A program made the position numbers and the translations under genes. From Chryseobacterium taiwanense (GTDB lineage: Bacteria; Bacteroidota; Bacteroidia; Flavobacteriales; Weeksellaceae): a stretch of DNA of 64,000 nt. Numbering within the stretch: the first letter of the stretch is position 1; each line of letters begins with the position of its first letter. Below the pieces are notes generated by a model that did not search any database, had not been told where the DNA came from, and saw only the letters and a program-made list of their open reading frames with translations. The DNA is taken from NCBI RefSeq assembly GCF_000813825.1, contig NZ_JWTA01000010.1:1-64000 (forward strand), given 5' to 3'. Of this stretch, positions 7,968-17,072 are shown in pieces.

Positions 7968-10451
7968 TTACTTCTTTCCTAATATTTGCTGAATTTTATT
8001 TCTAAATCTTATTAATAGTGGTTCTTTGTAGTTTTTATCCTCATCAAAATAGCCATAGCCATAGCCGTAGCCATAACCGTAGCCGTAACCCTGTCTTGTA
8101 TTGTAATCGTTATAAACAAGCCCTAAATTTCCTACTTCCTGATTATGATATTTCTCCGTAATCATCTTCAACATATATTTTTCTGTGTATTCGTGACGAA
8201 CTACATAAATATTCGCGTCTGAATGCTTCATCAATTCGTAAGAATCTGCTACCAATCCTACCGGTGGAGAATCTATAATGATAAAATCATACATTTCTTT
8301 AAGCTTATCAAGAAACTCTATGTTTTTTTCACTCATCAAAAGCTCCGAAGGATTTGGTGGTATAGGTCCAGAAGTTGCTACATCTAAATTAGGGATTTTC
8401 GTACTGTTAATAATCTGATCTATTGAAACTTCCCCAGTAAGGTAATTAGAAATTCCATATTTATTATCGATATTAAAATCTCCGAAAATCTTTGGTTTTC
8501 TCAAATCCATTCCAAGCAAGATCGTTTTTTTATCACTTAACCCCAAAACAGAAGCTAAATTGATCGAAACATAGGTCTTCCCTTCTCCTCCAATGGAAGA
8601 AGTAATCAAAATCGTTTTACTTTTCTGGCTTTCATTCAGTAAAAATCTCACATTGGCTCTTATTCCTCTGAATGCTTCTGAAACAGAAGACTTCGGAGAC
8701 TGAAGAACCGTAAGCATATTTTCGTTGTTATTATTACCGATTACCCCTAGTAATGGTATTTTGGTAACGCCTAAAAGCTCTTTAATATTTCTGACCTTAT
8801 TATCTAAAACTTCTCCTACAAAAATGAATAATAACGGTAAAAACAATAGCCCTCCTATAATTCCGAATTCGGTTCCTTTTTTATTTGGTCCGACTGGAAG
8901 TTGTCCTAAATTTTTAGCAGGATCAATCACCGTGATATCCGACTGATTGGTTGCCACTTTCATTTGAGCTTCATTTTGTCTCCCCAATAAGCTATTGTAA
9001 GTTGCTTCAATCATGTTGTACCCTCTTTCGGCATCAAGATATTTTCTTTGCTTTTCAGGATAGGAAACAAGATCCGCATTAGCCGTTGCTACTTCATTAT
9101 TAATTTTATTGATTTCATCGTAATAATGAGTATAATAGTTTCTTAATGAATTTGACGAGCCTAATTTTGCTTCATTAATAAGCCTGTTAATTTCTATCAT
9201 CGGCTCAGAATTCGGCTTATAAATAGTCGCCATTTCTCTTCTTTTAAGATACAATGCCTTCAATTCTGATACGGAAGCACTAAAGAGACCGTCTTCAAAT
9301 CCCGCAGCACTTGTACTGATCATTCTTTCAAAATTCTGATTATCGATCGTATTTTTGATAGAGTTCAAAGAGCTTAACTTACTTAGAAGATCTGCTTTTT
9401 TAGCTTCTAAATCTTTTATCTTATTCAAAGATTTTTCATCTCTGTCTTTGATGTCGTACAACTTCTCAGAAGTTTTTAAATAATTCAATACCAAAGCACT
9501 TGAATCAAGCTTTTTTCTGATTCCGTTTAAGCTGTTCTGTAAGTATACATCGGTATTTTTATTGATAACATTTTTATCGGCTAATCTTTTCTTTTGAAGT
9601 TCAGCCACAGATTTATTTAAGAAATTGACAGTTCCATTTAGATTAAACCCTGTTTTTGTGATAATCATAATGGTATTGATTTCTTTATCGAAATCTACAT
9701 TAATGGTAGAAACAATTCCGTTTACTGTCTGGTTTACCGTTTCCAAATTCACAATAATGTTATCCAACTTTATCGTTGGCTTAACAGGATTTGCGACCAG
9801 CTTAAATCTTAAATTAGGGGTCGTGAACCACTCATTTAATTTTACTACTTTATTCGCAGGTTTAGGAAACTCTGTAATATTTTGATATCCTTCTATTTCG
9901 TAATTATACAAATTTCCTGAATGACCTTCTTCGGGCAAAACTACCTCATAGGTATTGTTTCCTTTTGGCAATAAAGTAATGGGATAATTAACCTGCTGTA
10001 AATGTTTTTTATCGATTTCAAGAAAAACCGGAGAGTCATTTTTATCTAAATAAGTAGACTTAAGAGTCCCTTTCGTAGAAAAGTTTACGAACAGCCCCAA
10101 TTCTTTTACCAAAAATTCATTATGCGATCTTGACAAAAGCATTTTTTTCAAATAAATCCCATCCTGATTACCCCCTTGTCCCCAAATGAAGTTGATGGAC
10201 TGGTTAGGCGTAAAATAACTTGCTGTATTATTGGAAACACTCAAAGATAAGTTGGATGCGTAGATATTTTGTGCATAATACTTACTGTACACCCAGGAAA
10301 GGGTATAACCAAGAAAAAACATCAGGACGAACCAATACCAGTTTTTTATGATCCTCCTTATGAAATTCTCTATATCAAATAAAGAAAAAGCTCCACTTTT
10401 ATCTTTTGAAGAATCATTTTTCGCTAGACTAACATATTTTTCAGGAATCAT
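7968..10451 (-). CDS. Polysaccharide biosynthesis tyrosine autokinase (Wzc-type)
   Basis: An inner-membrane co-polymerase and kinase controlling chain length and export of a capsular or exopolysaccharide. Two membrane segments (about 38-58 and 525-545) flank a large periplasmic Wzz-like and coiled-coil region. The cytoplasmic BY-kinase domain holds Walker A SSIGGEGKT (near 610), Walker A' LLGMDLRKP and Walker B FIIIDSPP. The C-terminal tyrosine cluster consists of seven Gly-Tyr units encoded by seven 6-bp repeats (8049-8090), the expected autophosphorylation tail. The Wza-type partner gene ends 2 bp upstream, showing tight coupling. Confidence 0.94.
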   Translation of the reverse strand: MIPEKYVSLAKNDSSKDKSGAFSLFDIENFIRRIIKNWYWFVLMFFLGYTLSWVYSKYYAQNIYASNLSLSVSNNTASYFTPNQSINFIWGQGGNQDGIYLKKMLLSRSHNEFLVKELGLFVNFSTKGTLKSTYLDKNDSPVFLEIDKKHLQQVNYPITLLPKGNNTYEVVLPEEGHSGNLYNYEIEGYQNITEFPKPANKVVKLNEWFTTPNLRFKLVANPVKPTIKLDNIIVNLETVNQTVNGIVSTINVDFDKEINTIMIITKTGFNLNGTVNFLNKSVAELQKKRLADKNVINKNTDVYLQNSLNGIRKKLDSSALVLNYLKTSEKLYDIKDRDEKSLNKIKDLEAKKADLLSKLSSLNSIKNTIDNQNFERMISTSAAGFEDGLFSASVSELKALYLKRREMATIYKPNSEPMIEINRLINEAKLGSSNSLRNYYTHYYDEINKINNEVATANADLVSYPEKQRKYLDAERGYNMIEATYNSLLGRQNEAQMKVATNQSDITVIDPAKNLGQLPVGPNKKGTEFGIIGGLLFLPLLFIFVGEVLDNKVRNIKELLGVTKIPLLGVIGNNNNENMLTVLQSPKSSVSEAFRGIRANVRFLLNESQKSKTILITSSIGGEGKTYVSINLASVLGLSDKKTILLGMDLRKPKIFGDFNIDNKYGISNYLTGEVSIDQIINSTKIPNLDVATSGPIPPNPSELLMSEKNIEFLDKLKEMYDFIIIDSPPVGLVADSYELMKHSDANIYVVRHEYTEKYMLKMITEKYHNQEVGNLGLVYNDYNTRQGYGYGYGYGYGYGYFDEDKNYKEPLLIRFRNKIQQILGKK
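8049..8090 (-). repeat. Seven hexanucleotide repeats encoding a Gly-Tyr tail
   Basis: Seven in-frame copies of a 6-bp unit (read on the plus strand as rta-rcc, i.e. ata/gta followed by gcc/acc). They encode GYGYGYGYGYGYGY near the C-terminus of the tyrosine kinase. Third-position variation between units shows some age, but the array could still gain or lose units by slippage without a frameshift. Confidence 0.95.
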
Positions 10452-10453
10452 GA

Positions 10454-11314
10454 TTACAGTGTTTTTATGAGTAAGTAGATAGATAAAGCTGTAGTAAGAA
10501 GAGAAACCCCAGTCGTTAAAGTCTGTACAGGGTCTTTTCCTAAGCCATTCAAACTTTTCGCTCTTGTATTCAGATAAATCTCATCTCCATTTTGAACGTA
10601 ATAATATGGAGAATTCATTACATCTTCACGGGTAAGATCTATTTTAGCAATCTTGATCCCTTCCGGAAGTTTTCTGTGAATTACAATACTTTTTCTGTCA
10701 ACCGTTCTGTTTAGTCCCCCATTCATAGCAATAGCTTCAGTAATGGTAAGAGTGTTTTTATGAGCCACTTTCTCTCCTGTAACACCAGTAGTTTCTACAT
10801 CACCCAGAATATAATAGGTAATACCGTCTGTATTTAACCTAACTTCAGATTTTCCTTCCTGAAAGTTTTCATTTACTTTAAGTTGAAGCTCCTGAGTTAT
10901 TTCTTCAATGGTTCTGCCTTCCGCTTTCAAATAGCCAATTCCAAACACATTAATATCTCCTTTTGAGTCTACTTTAAGCCCGTTAAAGTAAAAATTAAGA
11001 TTTCCTCCGTTTCTTCCTGCATCTCCTCCAGCATTAAGCATTGCTGTATTTGTAACCTGTCCTGGAGTAGCCCCTCCCGAAGTATTATACGCAGAGTAAA
11101 ACTGAGCCGCGTCTCCTTTAGGAGTCGTGATAATATTTAAGTTAAGGATATCATTTTTTGTAATCCTGTATACCGGAATATTGTATGGAACAAGCCCTTC
11201 TTCATTAATGACTAAACTTTCATTAGGCTGCATATATCGCACCTCTTTTGTAGTGATACAAGAAGTCATTACTAGGGAAAGTAACAAAAGGAATAAATAT
11301 TTATAATTCTTCAT
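10454..11314 (-). CDS. Polysaccharide export lipoprotein (Wza/BexD type)
   Basis: An outer-membrane or periplasmic export protein for polysaccharide. A lipoprotein signal peptide ends at C19 (VMTSC). A polysaccharide-export domain and SLBB-like segments follow (Y-RITKNDIL, LGDVETTGV, VQNGDEIYLNTRAKS). A hydrophobic C-terminal segment (about 262-286) could be the transmembrane helix. The length of 286 suits the short Bacteroidota version. The downstream Wzc-type kinase starts 2 bp after the stop. A TATTTTTG box (11339 to 11332) lies just upstream, without a visible -33 box. Confidence 0.92.
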   Translation of the reverse strand: MKNYKYLFLLLLSLVMTSCITTKEVRYMQPNESLVINEEGLVPYNIPVYRITKNDILNLNIITTPKGDAAQFYSAYNTSGGATPGQVTNTAMLNAGGDAGRNGGNLNFYFNGLKVDSKGDINVFGIGYLKAEGRTIEEITQELQLKVNENFQEGKSEVRLNTDGITYYILGDVETTGVTGEKVAHKNTLTITEAIAMNGGLNRTVDRKSIVIHRKLPEGIKIAKIDLTREDVMNSPYYYVQNGDEIYLNTRAKSLNGLGKDPVQTLTTGVSLLTTALSIYLLIKTL

Positions 11315-11349
11315 CAGATTTAAGTTGTTTGCAAAAATAAAAATTAAAA

Positions 11350-12471
11350 CTATTTATTTGTATTATTTCTTAAATAGTATATAAGATTTGGTAAATATGC
11401 ACCAATAAACCCTAAACTCAAAACAATCACCAATAACAGCCCTACATTTATGTGTCTTAGGAGATTAGCTATAACTATTATAAAAAGATAATATGTAATA
11501 ATATAAAAAGTAGATCTTCTATGGGTAAAGCCCAGTTTTAAAAGTTTGTGGTGAATATGGTTTTTATCAGCCTTAAAAAGAGATTTCCCATGAATTAATC
11601 TGACAATCATGACATTCAGCGTGTCTACAATGGGTAAAATAAGAATCGCCACAGCAATAGCAGGAGCCGAAGGTAAATGATAAAGAGGAACACCCGGCTC
11701 TGATTTGTCAATAAAAATATCAATAAAACATATACTGGTAAAAGCTAGCAGAAACCCTAACAACATAGATCCCGTATCACCCATAAATATCTTAGTGGCT
11801 CTGTAATTTGACAAATTATAATACAAAAATGCCAAGACAGATCCGACAATTACAGCAGAAAATACAACCAAAGGATAGTTATATTCTCCTAAACGGTAAT
11901 AACTAATCCCAAAAAGAGCACTGCAGATCAAAGAGTACCCTCCAGCCAATCCGTCAATCCCATCAATCAAGTTAAATGCATTAATCAGTACAATGAAGGT
12001 CAGTATGCTGAATACAACACTCACATAATAATTAATCTCATATACACCGCATATCCCAAAAAGACTTCTGATTCGGATATCTGAGCCTATAACAATCAAT
12101 GATGAAACGATAATCTGTGCAACAAGTTTTTTATAAGCCCTCATTACCACAATATCATCCATTATTCCTACATAAAGCAGGATAACCATCGATGCAAATA
12201 AAAATTTATAGAGTGAAAAAAGTTCGTACGCAAAAATTGACGCACATACTCCGATAGAATAAAATATAGCCGCACCACCAAGATTCGGAATTTTTCTCAA
12301 ATGAGAACTTCTAACTCCAGGTTCATCCATTAAGTTTTTTCTCTTGGAAATTTTGATGATGGTTGGAATCGTAAAAAAAGTAATTAAAAAAGAAAACAGG
12401 AAACCCAATCCTATTTTTATGTAAAAAATAGAAATACCTTTTCCCAGTAAGAACAACTCAAAACTTTGCAT
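11350..12471 (-). CDS. MraY/WecA-family glycosyl-1-phosphate transferase
   Basis: A polytopic inner-membrane enzyme (about 10-11 helices) that moves a sugar-1-phosphate from a UDP-sugar to undecaprenyl phosphate, starting a lipid-linked glycan. Family motifs are visible: DEPGVRSSHLRKIPNLGG near residue 48, the acidic DDIVVM loop, NAFNLIDGIDGLAGG, FMGDTGSMLLGF and the cytoplasmic HIHHKLLKLG. Position in an export operon rather than beside mur genes favours WecA/TagO-type initiation over peptidoglycan MraY. The sugar is not predictable. Confidence 0.92.
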   Translation of the reverse strand: MQSFELFLLGKGISIFYIKIGLGFLFSFLITFFTIPTIIKISKRKNLMDEPGVRSSHLRKIPNLGGAAIFYSIGVCASIFAYELFSLYKFLFASMVILLYVGIMDDIVVMRAYKKLVAQIIVSSLIVIGSDIRIRSLFGICGVYEINYYVSVVFSILTFIVLINAFNLIDGIDGLAGGYSLICSALFGISYYRLGEYNYPLVVFSAVIVGSVLAFLYYNLSNYRATKIFMGDTGSMLLGFLLAFTSICFIDIFIDKSEPGVPLYHLPSAPAIAVAILILPIVDTLNVMIVRLIHGKSLFKADKNHIHHKLLKLGFTHRRSTFYIITYYLFIIVIANLLRHINVGLLLVIVLSLGFIGAYLPNLIYYLRNNTNK

Positions 12472-12516
12472 TCTTTTTTATTGTTCAGGCACCCGTAATA
12501 ATAAAGAACCTGATAA

Positions 12517-12535
12517 AATGTATTTTTAATACATT
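12517..12535. repeat. Small palindrome between GT2 and WecA-like genes
   Basis: AATGTATT (12517-12524) and AATACATT (12528-12535) form an 8-bp AT-rich hairpin with a 3-nt loop in the 94-bp gap. On the minus strand TTTTATC follows, so it could be a weak terminator, but the stem lacks GC pairs. Confidence 0.35.
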
Positions 12536-12565
12536 CAGTATCTTTTTCTTCGCCTGCATTTGTGT

Positions 12566-13567
12566 TTACATTAATTTTCTTATCAATCTTTTCTGCCCCG
12601 CAAAAAAAAGCAGATAGAAAATTCTCTTGCTTACAGACAAAGATAAAATATAATTCTTATCAAAACGACTGTAACTCAATATATCTTTCATTTTAATATT
12701 CCTTTTTTTTCTGAAAACATCAAGCTTAGCACTCATTTCATAAAATAACTTTTCATCTTTTACAAAAGCCAGATACGCCAAAAAAGTATAAACACCTTCC
12801 AAAATCTGAAAGTTTTTAAGTTCTTTACGTTTATCAGAATAAACAGATTTTTCAAAAGCAACTTCTACATCCTCAACAGATTGAAGAATATCCAATCCTT
12901 TTTCGTTGTGGGTTTTTGATATAGAATTCTGACGTTCAAGATACTGATAATGATATTTTTGAGTCTGAGCAATCGTTTTACACTCCAAAAGCAATTGTGG
13001 AATTAACTGAATATCTTCAAAAAAAATTCCTTTTTTAAATCTTTTGGTCGCAAAAAGATCTTTCTTAAATAGTTTATTACATGCAAAATAGCTTATATCC
13101 GAAAACACTGAAAAATGAGTTTCAAGATCTATTTTTTCAGGCATATTGGGAATTTGCGTTAGTTTTTGAGTGACATTTCCATTCTCATCAACTTTCTGAA
13201 TGTTACAGATTACCATTTCCGCTTTGTGCTTTTCTGCAAGATGAAGCATTTCTTCAAACATGGTTCCCGAAACATAATCATCGCTGTCTACAAAGCCAAT
13301 ATAATCTCCGGTCGCATTATCTAGTCCAATATTTCGTGCATCACTTAATCCTCCGTTTTTTTTGTAAAAAGATTGAATCTTTTCCGGAAAAATTTCTGAA
13401 AAATCACTAATAATTTTTTCTGAGCCATCTGTACTTCCGTCGTTCACCACCAAAATTTCAATATTCTGATACGTCTGATTGATTAAAGAATCAAGACATT
13501 TTGCCAAATATTTTTCGACATTATAAACAGGAACAATGATAGAAATTTTTGAGGGAACGTTTGTCAT
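12566..13567 (-). CDS. Glycosyltransferase family 2
   Basis: A 333-residue GT-A enzyme that adds a sugar from an NDP-sugar to a growing glycan in the cytoplasm. The N-terminus has the GT2 start ISIIVPVYNVEKYLAKCLDSL, then VNDGSTDGS and the DSDD metal-binding motif (VDSDDYVSG), followed by an amphipathic C-terminal region. It begins 3 bp after the stop of the arginase-fold gene and precedes the WecA-like gene, so it is part of the polysaccharide operon. Donor and acceptor are unknown. Confidence 0.92.
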   Translation of the reverse strand: MTNVPSKISIIVPVYNVEKYLAKCLDSLINQTYQNIEILVVNDGSTDGSEKIISDFSEIFPEKIQSFYKKNGGLSDARNIGLDNATGDYIGFVDSDDYVSGTMFEEMLHLAEKHKAEMVICNIQKVDENGNVTQKLTQIPNMPEKIDLETHFSVFSDISYFACNKLFKKDLFATKRFKKGIFFEDIQLIPQLLLECKTIAQTQKYHYQYLERQNSISKTHNEKGLDILQSVEDVEVAFEKSVYSDKRKELKNFQILEGVYTFLAYLAFVKDEKLFYEMSAKLDVFRKKRNIKMKDILSYSRFDKNYILSLSVSKRIFYLLFFAGQKRLIRKLM

Positions 13568-13570
13568 ACA

Positions 13571-14641
13571 CTATATTTTCATCAGTCGGGTGTTTAGCCA
13601 GCCTTTCTTAGCTTCGTCAAAATCTTTTCTTGAGCAAGGAATACAGTTTTCTATATCTTCATCCTCCCCAAAATACCAAAGATTACTGAAAGTATCCCGT
13701 TTAAAAGCATATTGTCTGTCATCAATCAACACATAGAACACTTCGTAATGTCTTTCTTTAGGATGTGATTGCTGAATATTAATTCCTTCGATCAAATACC
13801 AGATCATTTGGGCAAGAAGCTGATGATTGAGCTGATTTTCAGAATAAATATTATAATTAAAAATTCCTACCGATTTCAAATTTTCGCTGAGTCCGATTTC
13901 TTTCATGTAAGCACAAATCTCTCTTCGGTTCAATCCATTTACTTGTGGATTCATTGAAAAAGGCTCGCTGAAACTTTCGATGGCATCACAGTTTACCGTC
14001 ACCAAATCAGCTTTCCTGAAAAATGGCTCTGTTTTTTCTGTAGAATTCATCATTTCAGCAAGACGGATAATATCAAATTCCACTTCTTTAATCAATCTTA
14101 CAGAATCAATTTCGTTTAAATGTTTCTGATAGCCTAAATGATGATAGTTTTTAATTGCGAAATTCTTAGCTCCGAAAATCTTGCTTAGGAAAGTATGTTC
14201 ATTGATCATTTCACCTTGTTTAAGGGAAATAATATTGCTGATCTGAGTGTAATTAATGCTTTTCGTATGGAAGTTTAATCCTGAAAAAAGGGAAAAAGCA
14301 AAGTCATTAGAGCCTCCTACAATCACAGGAATCGCTCTTTTGTAATGACAAGCCGACAATACTTCCTGCAAAATATAATGGGAATCTTGCACCGACTTCC
14401 CTGAAACCAGATCTCCTAAATCCACAATTGGAATTTCAAAATCTAGTTGTGACAGTTTGTAAAATTCTTTTCTGATTCCCGTAAAATCCTGAACTTCAGC
14501 ATCACCATTCGCTCCTCTATAATCAGAAACAAACAAAAGAACAATGCTGTCTTCTTTTATCTCTTTCGTGATTCGGTTTCCGATTTGCCAGCTTTCAGTT
14601 TTGAAATTTCTTGGTGAAATAATAAAGTCTTCGAAGTTCAT
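13571..14641 (-). CDS. Arginase/formimidoylglutamase-fold protein, likely non-catalytic
   Basis: A 356-residue protein with the overall layout of ureohydrolases such as HutG. The metal-binding motifs are degraded. The usual GGDH is GGSND (109-113), the DAHxD region is a NYTQISN segment (about 130-136), and the SxDxDxxDP motif is VNCDAIESFSEP (216-227) with only one Asp left. Two manganese ions could hardly be held. Close relatives are commonly labelled arginase or formimidoylglutamase in flavobacteria. I infer a binding or structural role. It is first in the polysaccharide gene string, 3 bp before GT2. A minus TAAGTTTG box (14670 to 14663) may be its -7 element. Confidence 0.8.
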   Translation of the reverse strand: MNFEDFIISPRNFKTESWQIGNRITKEIKEDSIVLLFVSDYRGANGDAEVQDFTGIRKEFYKLSQLDFEIPIVDLGDLVSGKSVQDSHYILQEVLSACHYKRAIPVIVGGSNDFAFSLFSGLNFHTKSINYTQISNIISLKQGEMINEHTFLSKIFGAKNFAIKNYHHLGYQKHLNEIDSVRLIKEVEFDIIRLAEMMNSTEKTEPFFRKADLVTVNCDAIESFSEPFSMNPQVNGLNRREICAYMKEIGLSENLKSVGIFNYNIYSENQLNHQLLAQMIWYLIEGINIQQSHPKERHYEVFYVLIDDRQYAFKRDTFSNLWYFGEDEDIENCIPCSRKDFDEAKKGWLNTRLMKI

Positions 14642-14733
14642 GTATTGTCCGTATTATTTTCACAAACTTACAAAAAACCTTTTCAACTTAAAATCATGTC
14701 ATATTTTTATTACTAAAAAATAACATCGTCATT

Positions 14734-15822
14734 CTAGGCTTTACCATTTAAAATTTCAAAAACAAAAGTTGTGGATGTTTCAAATTCACCACCTTGAGTT
14801 GCACCGAATAAAAACTTTGGGGTTTCTCCATCTTTATCCAGCAAAATCATTGGCCGCTCCAGCCTTCCGAATCTATTTAGATTTTTGGGAGGAGTTGGTT
14901 CACTGATATAACTTTTCATATTCAGATAAGCAATTTCAGGCTTTGTCCAGTGAATTCCGTCTTTTGTCGTTAAGTGCAATCCATATTCATGATTAAAAAA
15001 TCCCATATCACGGGCAACCATGTGAAATTTCTCCTTTTGTTTCCAGACAAATGCATCTTCTAATTGCGCATTATTCGGCAATGATGAAAAATCAATCACT
15101 GGATTTTCTGAAACTTTCACATAAGCTCCCGTTGGAGAATCTGCTTTTGCCAATCCGTATTTTCTATTTCCTCGAATTGGCCCTTTCTGGGTTTCGTACT
15201 CATGCGTATTCCATGATTTATAAAACAACCAATATTTTCCGTCGTTTCCTTTTACAAAAGCCGGATTGGTGGTACAATGATCATCCCACGAACCTTCTTT
15301 TCCGGGAAGAAGTAAAGGTTCATCCGGTCTTGTCCATTCTCCATCAAGACTTTTCGAAGTTGCCAAACCTATTCTTTTCGTATTTGTTTTTCCATTGGAC
15401 GTTCCCATGAAAAATAACAAATATTGATTGCCTACTTTTTTAATTAAAGGATTGTGACAGGTCGTTGCATCCCAAAAACCTTCACCTCTTGGCGCAAGAA
15501 TGACTTGTTTATGTTCAAATTTATCAAATGGAGAATTGGCTTCTGCGCGACAAATTTCAGAACCTTTGAGCCAACCACCCATCCCTTTTTCTTTTTTCCA
15601 TCGGGAATAAAAGAGATGAACCTTCCCATCTTCACCCCAAATCGGAGAACTGCACCAAATGTAATAGCCTTCTAATTGTAAAGAACGACCAATTGGTTTT
15701 AAATTGAAATAAGGCTTTTCATCTGAAGATAATAAGCCGGTAAATGATGATCCGAAAAATACCGCTGCCATTCCTAAAGCTGAAGTTTGCAGAAATTCTT
15801 TGCGGGTGAAAGGTTTTTCCAT
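14734..15822 (-). CDS. Secreted five-bladed beta-propeller glycoside hydrolase-like protein
   Basis: A 362-residue protein with an N-terminal Tat-like segment (TRKEFLQTSALGMAAVFFG), in which the twin Arg is Arg-Lys. The body has repeated WxDGKxxLFYS, NPxxxKxGNxYxLFF and KYWLFYKSW blades typical of GH43/GH32-like propellers. No specific family can be assigned by eye. The acidic residues in AFVKGNDGKYW and LEDAFVW are candidate catalytic positions. Likely substrates are plant or algal oligosaccharides (inference). It is transcribed alone, divergently from a serine hydrolase. The Arg-Lys pair makes Tat export less certain. Confidence 0.8.
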   Translation of the reverse strand: MEKPFTRKEFLQTSALGMAAVFFGSSFTGLLSSDEKPYFNLKPIGRSLQLEGYYIWCSSPIWGEDGKVHLFYSRWKKEKGMGGWLKGSEICRAEANSPFDKFEHKQVILAPRGEGFWDATTCHNPLIKKVGNQYLLFFMGTSNGKTNTKRIGLATSKSLDGEWTRPDEPLLLPGKEGSWDDHCTTNPAFVKGNDGKYWLFYKSWNTHEYETQKGPIRGNRKYGLAKADSPTGAYVKVSENPVIDFSSLPNNAQLEDAFVWKQKEKFHMVARDMGFFNHEYGLHLTTKDGIHWTKPEIAYLNMKSYISEPTPPKNLNRFGRLERPMILLDKDGETPKFLFGATQGGEFETSTTFVFEILNGKA

Positions 15823-15987
15823 TGCATTTATTTGAAAGCTAATTTAGAAGAAACGAGTCTAAGCAGTGTCCTGCTCCTTCAGGATGATTTTTCATTTATC
15901 CAAATTCTTAATAAGAACATTACTATATTTGAATGATTAACATCATCAACAAAAGAAATCTAAAAAAAGAATTCCAATAACTTAAAC

Positions 15988-17001
15988 ATGAAATATTACA
16001 AATCATTGCTTTCATTTATAGCTACTTTCTTAATTACAATAAATAATCTATTTGGCCAAACAAAACAAATCAATCAAATTGATTCCTTAATGAGGCACTC
16101 AAGCCAAATTGGCGTTTTTAATGGAAATGTTTTGGTCGCAAAAAACGATAATACAATCTATAATGCTTCCTTTGGCTTTACAGATGCTACAAAAGCTCAA
16201 AAACTAACACCCGATTATAAATTTAATATTGGCTCAATTACTAAAGAATTTAGTGCCGTTGCTTTGTTACAATTACAAGAACAGGGTAAATTAGAATTAG
16301 ATGATAAGGTTTCCAAATTTATTCCAGAATTACCAAAATGGGCAAATGAAGTTACGATAAAAGACATATTACAGTACACAAGTGGGCTTCCTAATGTAAA
16401 CTGGAAAAAAATTAAAAGCAATCAAGATGTTTTTGATGATTTAAAGTCAGTCGACAAACTAGATTTTATTCCAGGAACTCAATACGATTACAACATGAAT
16501 AATGTTTTTCTAAGACAGTTTATTATTGAAAGAATTACAGGAATGACTTATAAAAAATATGCAAAAAAATACATTTTCAAACCATGTAAAATGAATTCAT
16601 CTGAAATTACACCTATTGATCATATAAAGTTTATTGCAAAAGGATATAACAACAAGCATATCGAAGATAAGCCAGATTTTTTAATTGGAGGAACTTTCTT
16701 AACTACAAATGATCTGCTAAAATTCTCAAATTGTCTTCATTCAAAAAAATTAATCAATGAAAATTCACTGTATGAATTAGGTCAACAATTTCATCAAGAA
16801 GATACCCAATCTGCTTTAGGCGAAGCAAAATTTGTAAATAAACATTTGATTCAGCATTCTCATGATGGAAGAGCAGGAAGTTATGAAGCAATTTTAGTTT
16901 CTGACCTAGATGAGAATTTCACTATTATCTTATTAGGAAACAATTATAACGGAAAGATATTTGAAATCTTAGATGCAATCAAAGCAATTTTAAAAAACTA
17001 A
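15988..17001 (+). CDS. Serine hydrolase, beta-lactamase class C/PBP-like
   Basis: A 337-residue secreted protein with signal peptide (about 1-23). The nucleophile motif SxxK is S83-I-T-K86. A Tyr motif lies at Y166-D-Y168-N-M-N, where the third position of the usual YxN may be Met. An HDG triad stands in the KTG position (HSHDGRAG near 290). Such proteins are esterases, peptidases or lactamase relatives in the periplasm. Antibiotic hydrolysis is not implied. A TATATTTG box at 15924-15931 may be the -7 element, without a visible -33. It opens a plus-strand trio of accessory genes. Confidence 0.87.
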   Translation: MKYYKSLLSFIATFLITINNLFGQTKQINQIDSLMRHSSQIGVFNGNVLVAKNDNTIYNASFGFTDATKAQKLTPDYKFNIGSITKEFSAVALLQLQEQGKLELDDKVSKFIPELPKWANEVTIKDILQYTSGLPNVNWKKIKSNQDVFDDLKSVDKLDFIPGTQYDYNMNNVFLRQFIIERITGMTYKKYAKKYIFKPCKMNSSEITPIDHIKFIAKGYNNKHIEDKPDFLIGGTFLTTNDLLKFSNCLHSKKLINENSLYELGQQFHQEDTQSALGEAKFVNKHLIQHSHDGRAGSYEAILVSDLDENFTIILLGNNYNGKIFEILDAIKAILKN

Positions 17002-17072
17002 AAATATAGTTTACCTAAGAACAATTGATAACGAACACAAAATTTCACTACACTAATAAAAGATAAACTAAA

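Noticed and set aside
8049..8090. Short tandem array that could be read as a CRISPR or minisatellite
   Set aside because: Units are 6 bp, in frame and code for Gly-Tyr; there are no spacers.
15051..15410. 119-codon plus-strand open frame inside the glycosidase gene
   Set aside because: It is antisense to a well-supported coding region and has no promoter, signal or recognisable domain.
15988..17001. Antibiotic beta-lactamase
   Set aside because: SxxK alone fits many esterases and peptidases; the YxN motif is altered and no lactamase regulator is adjacent.
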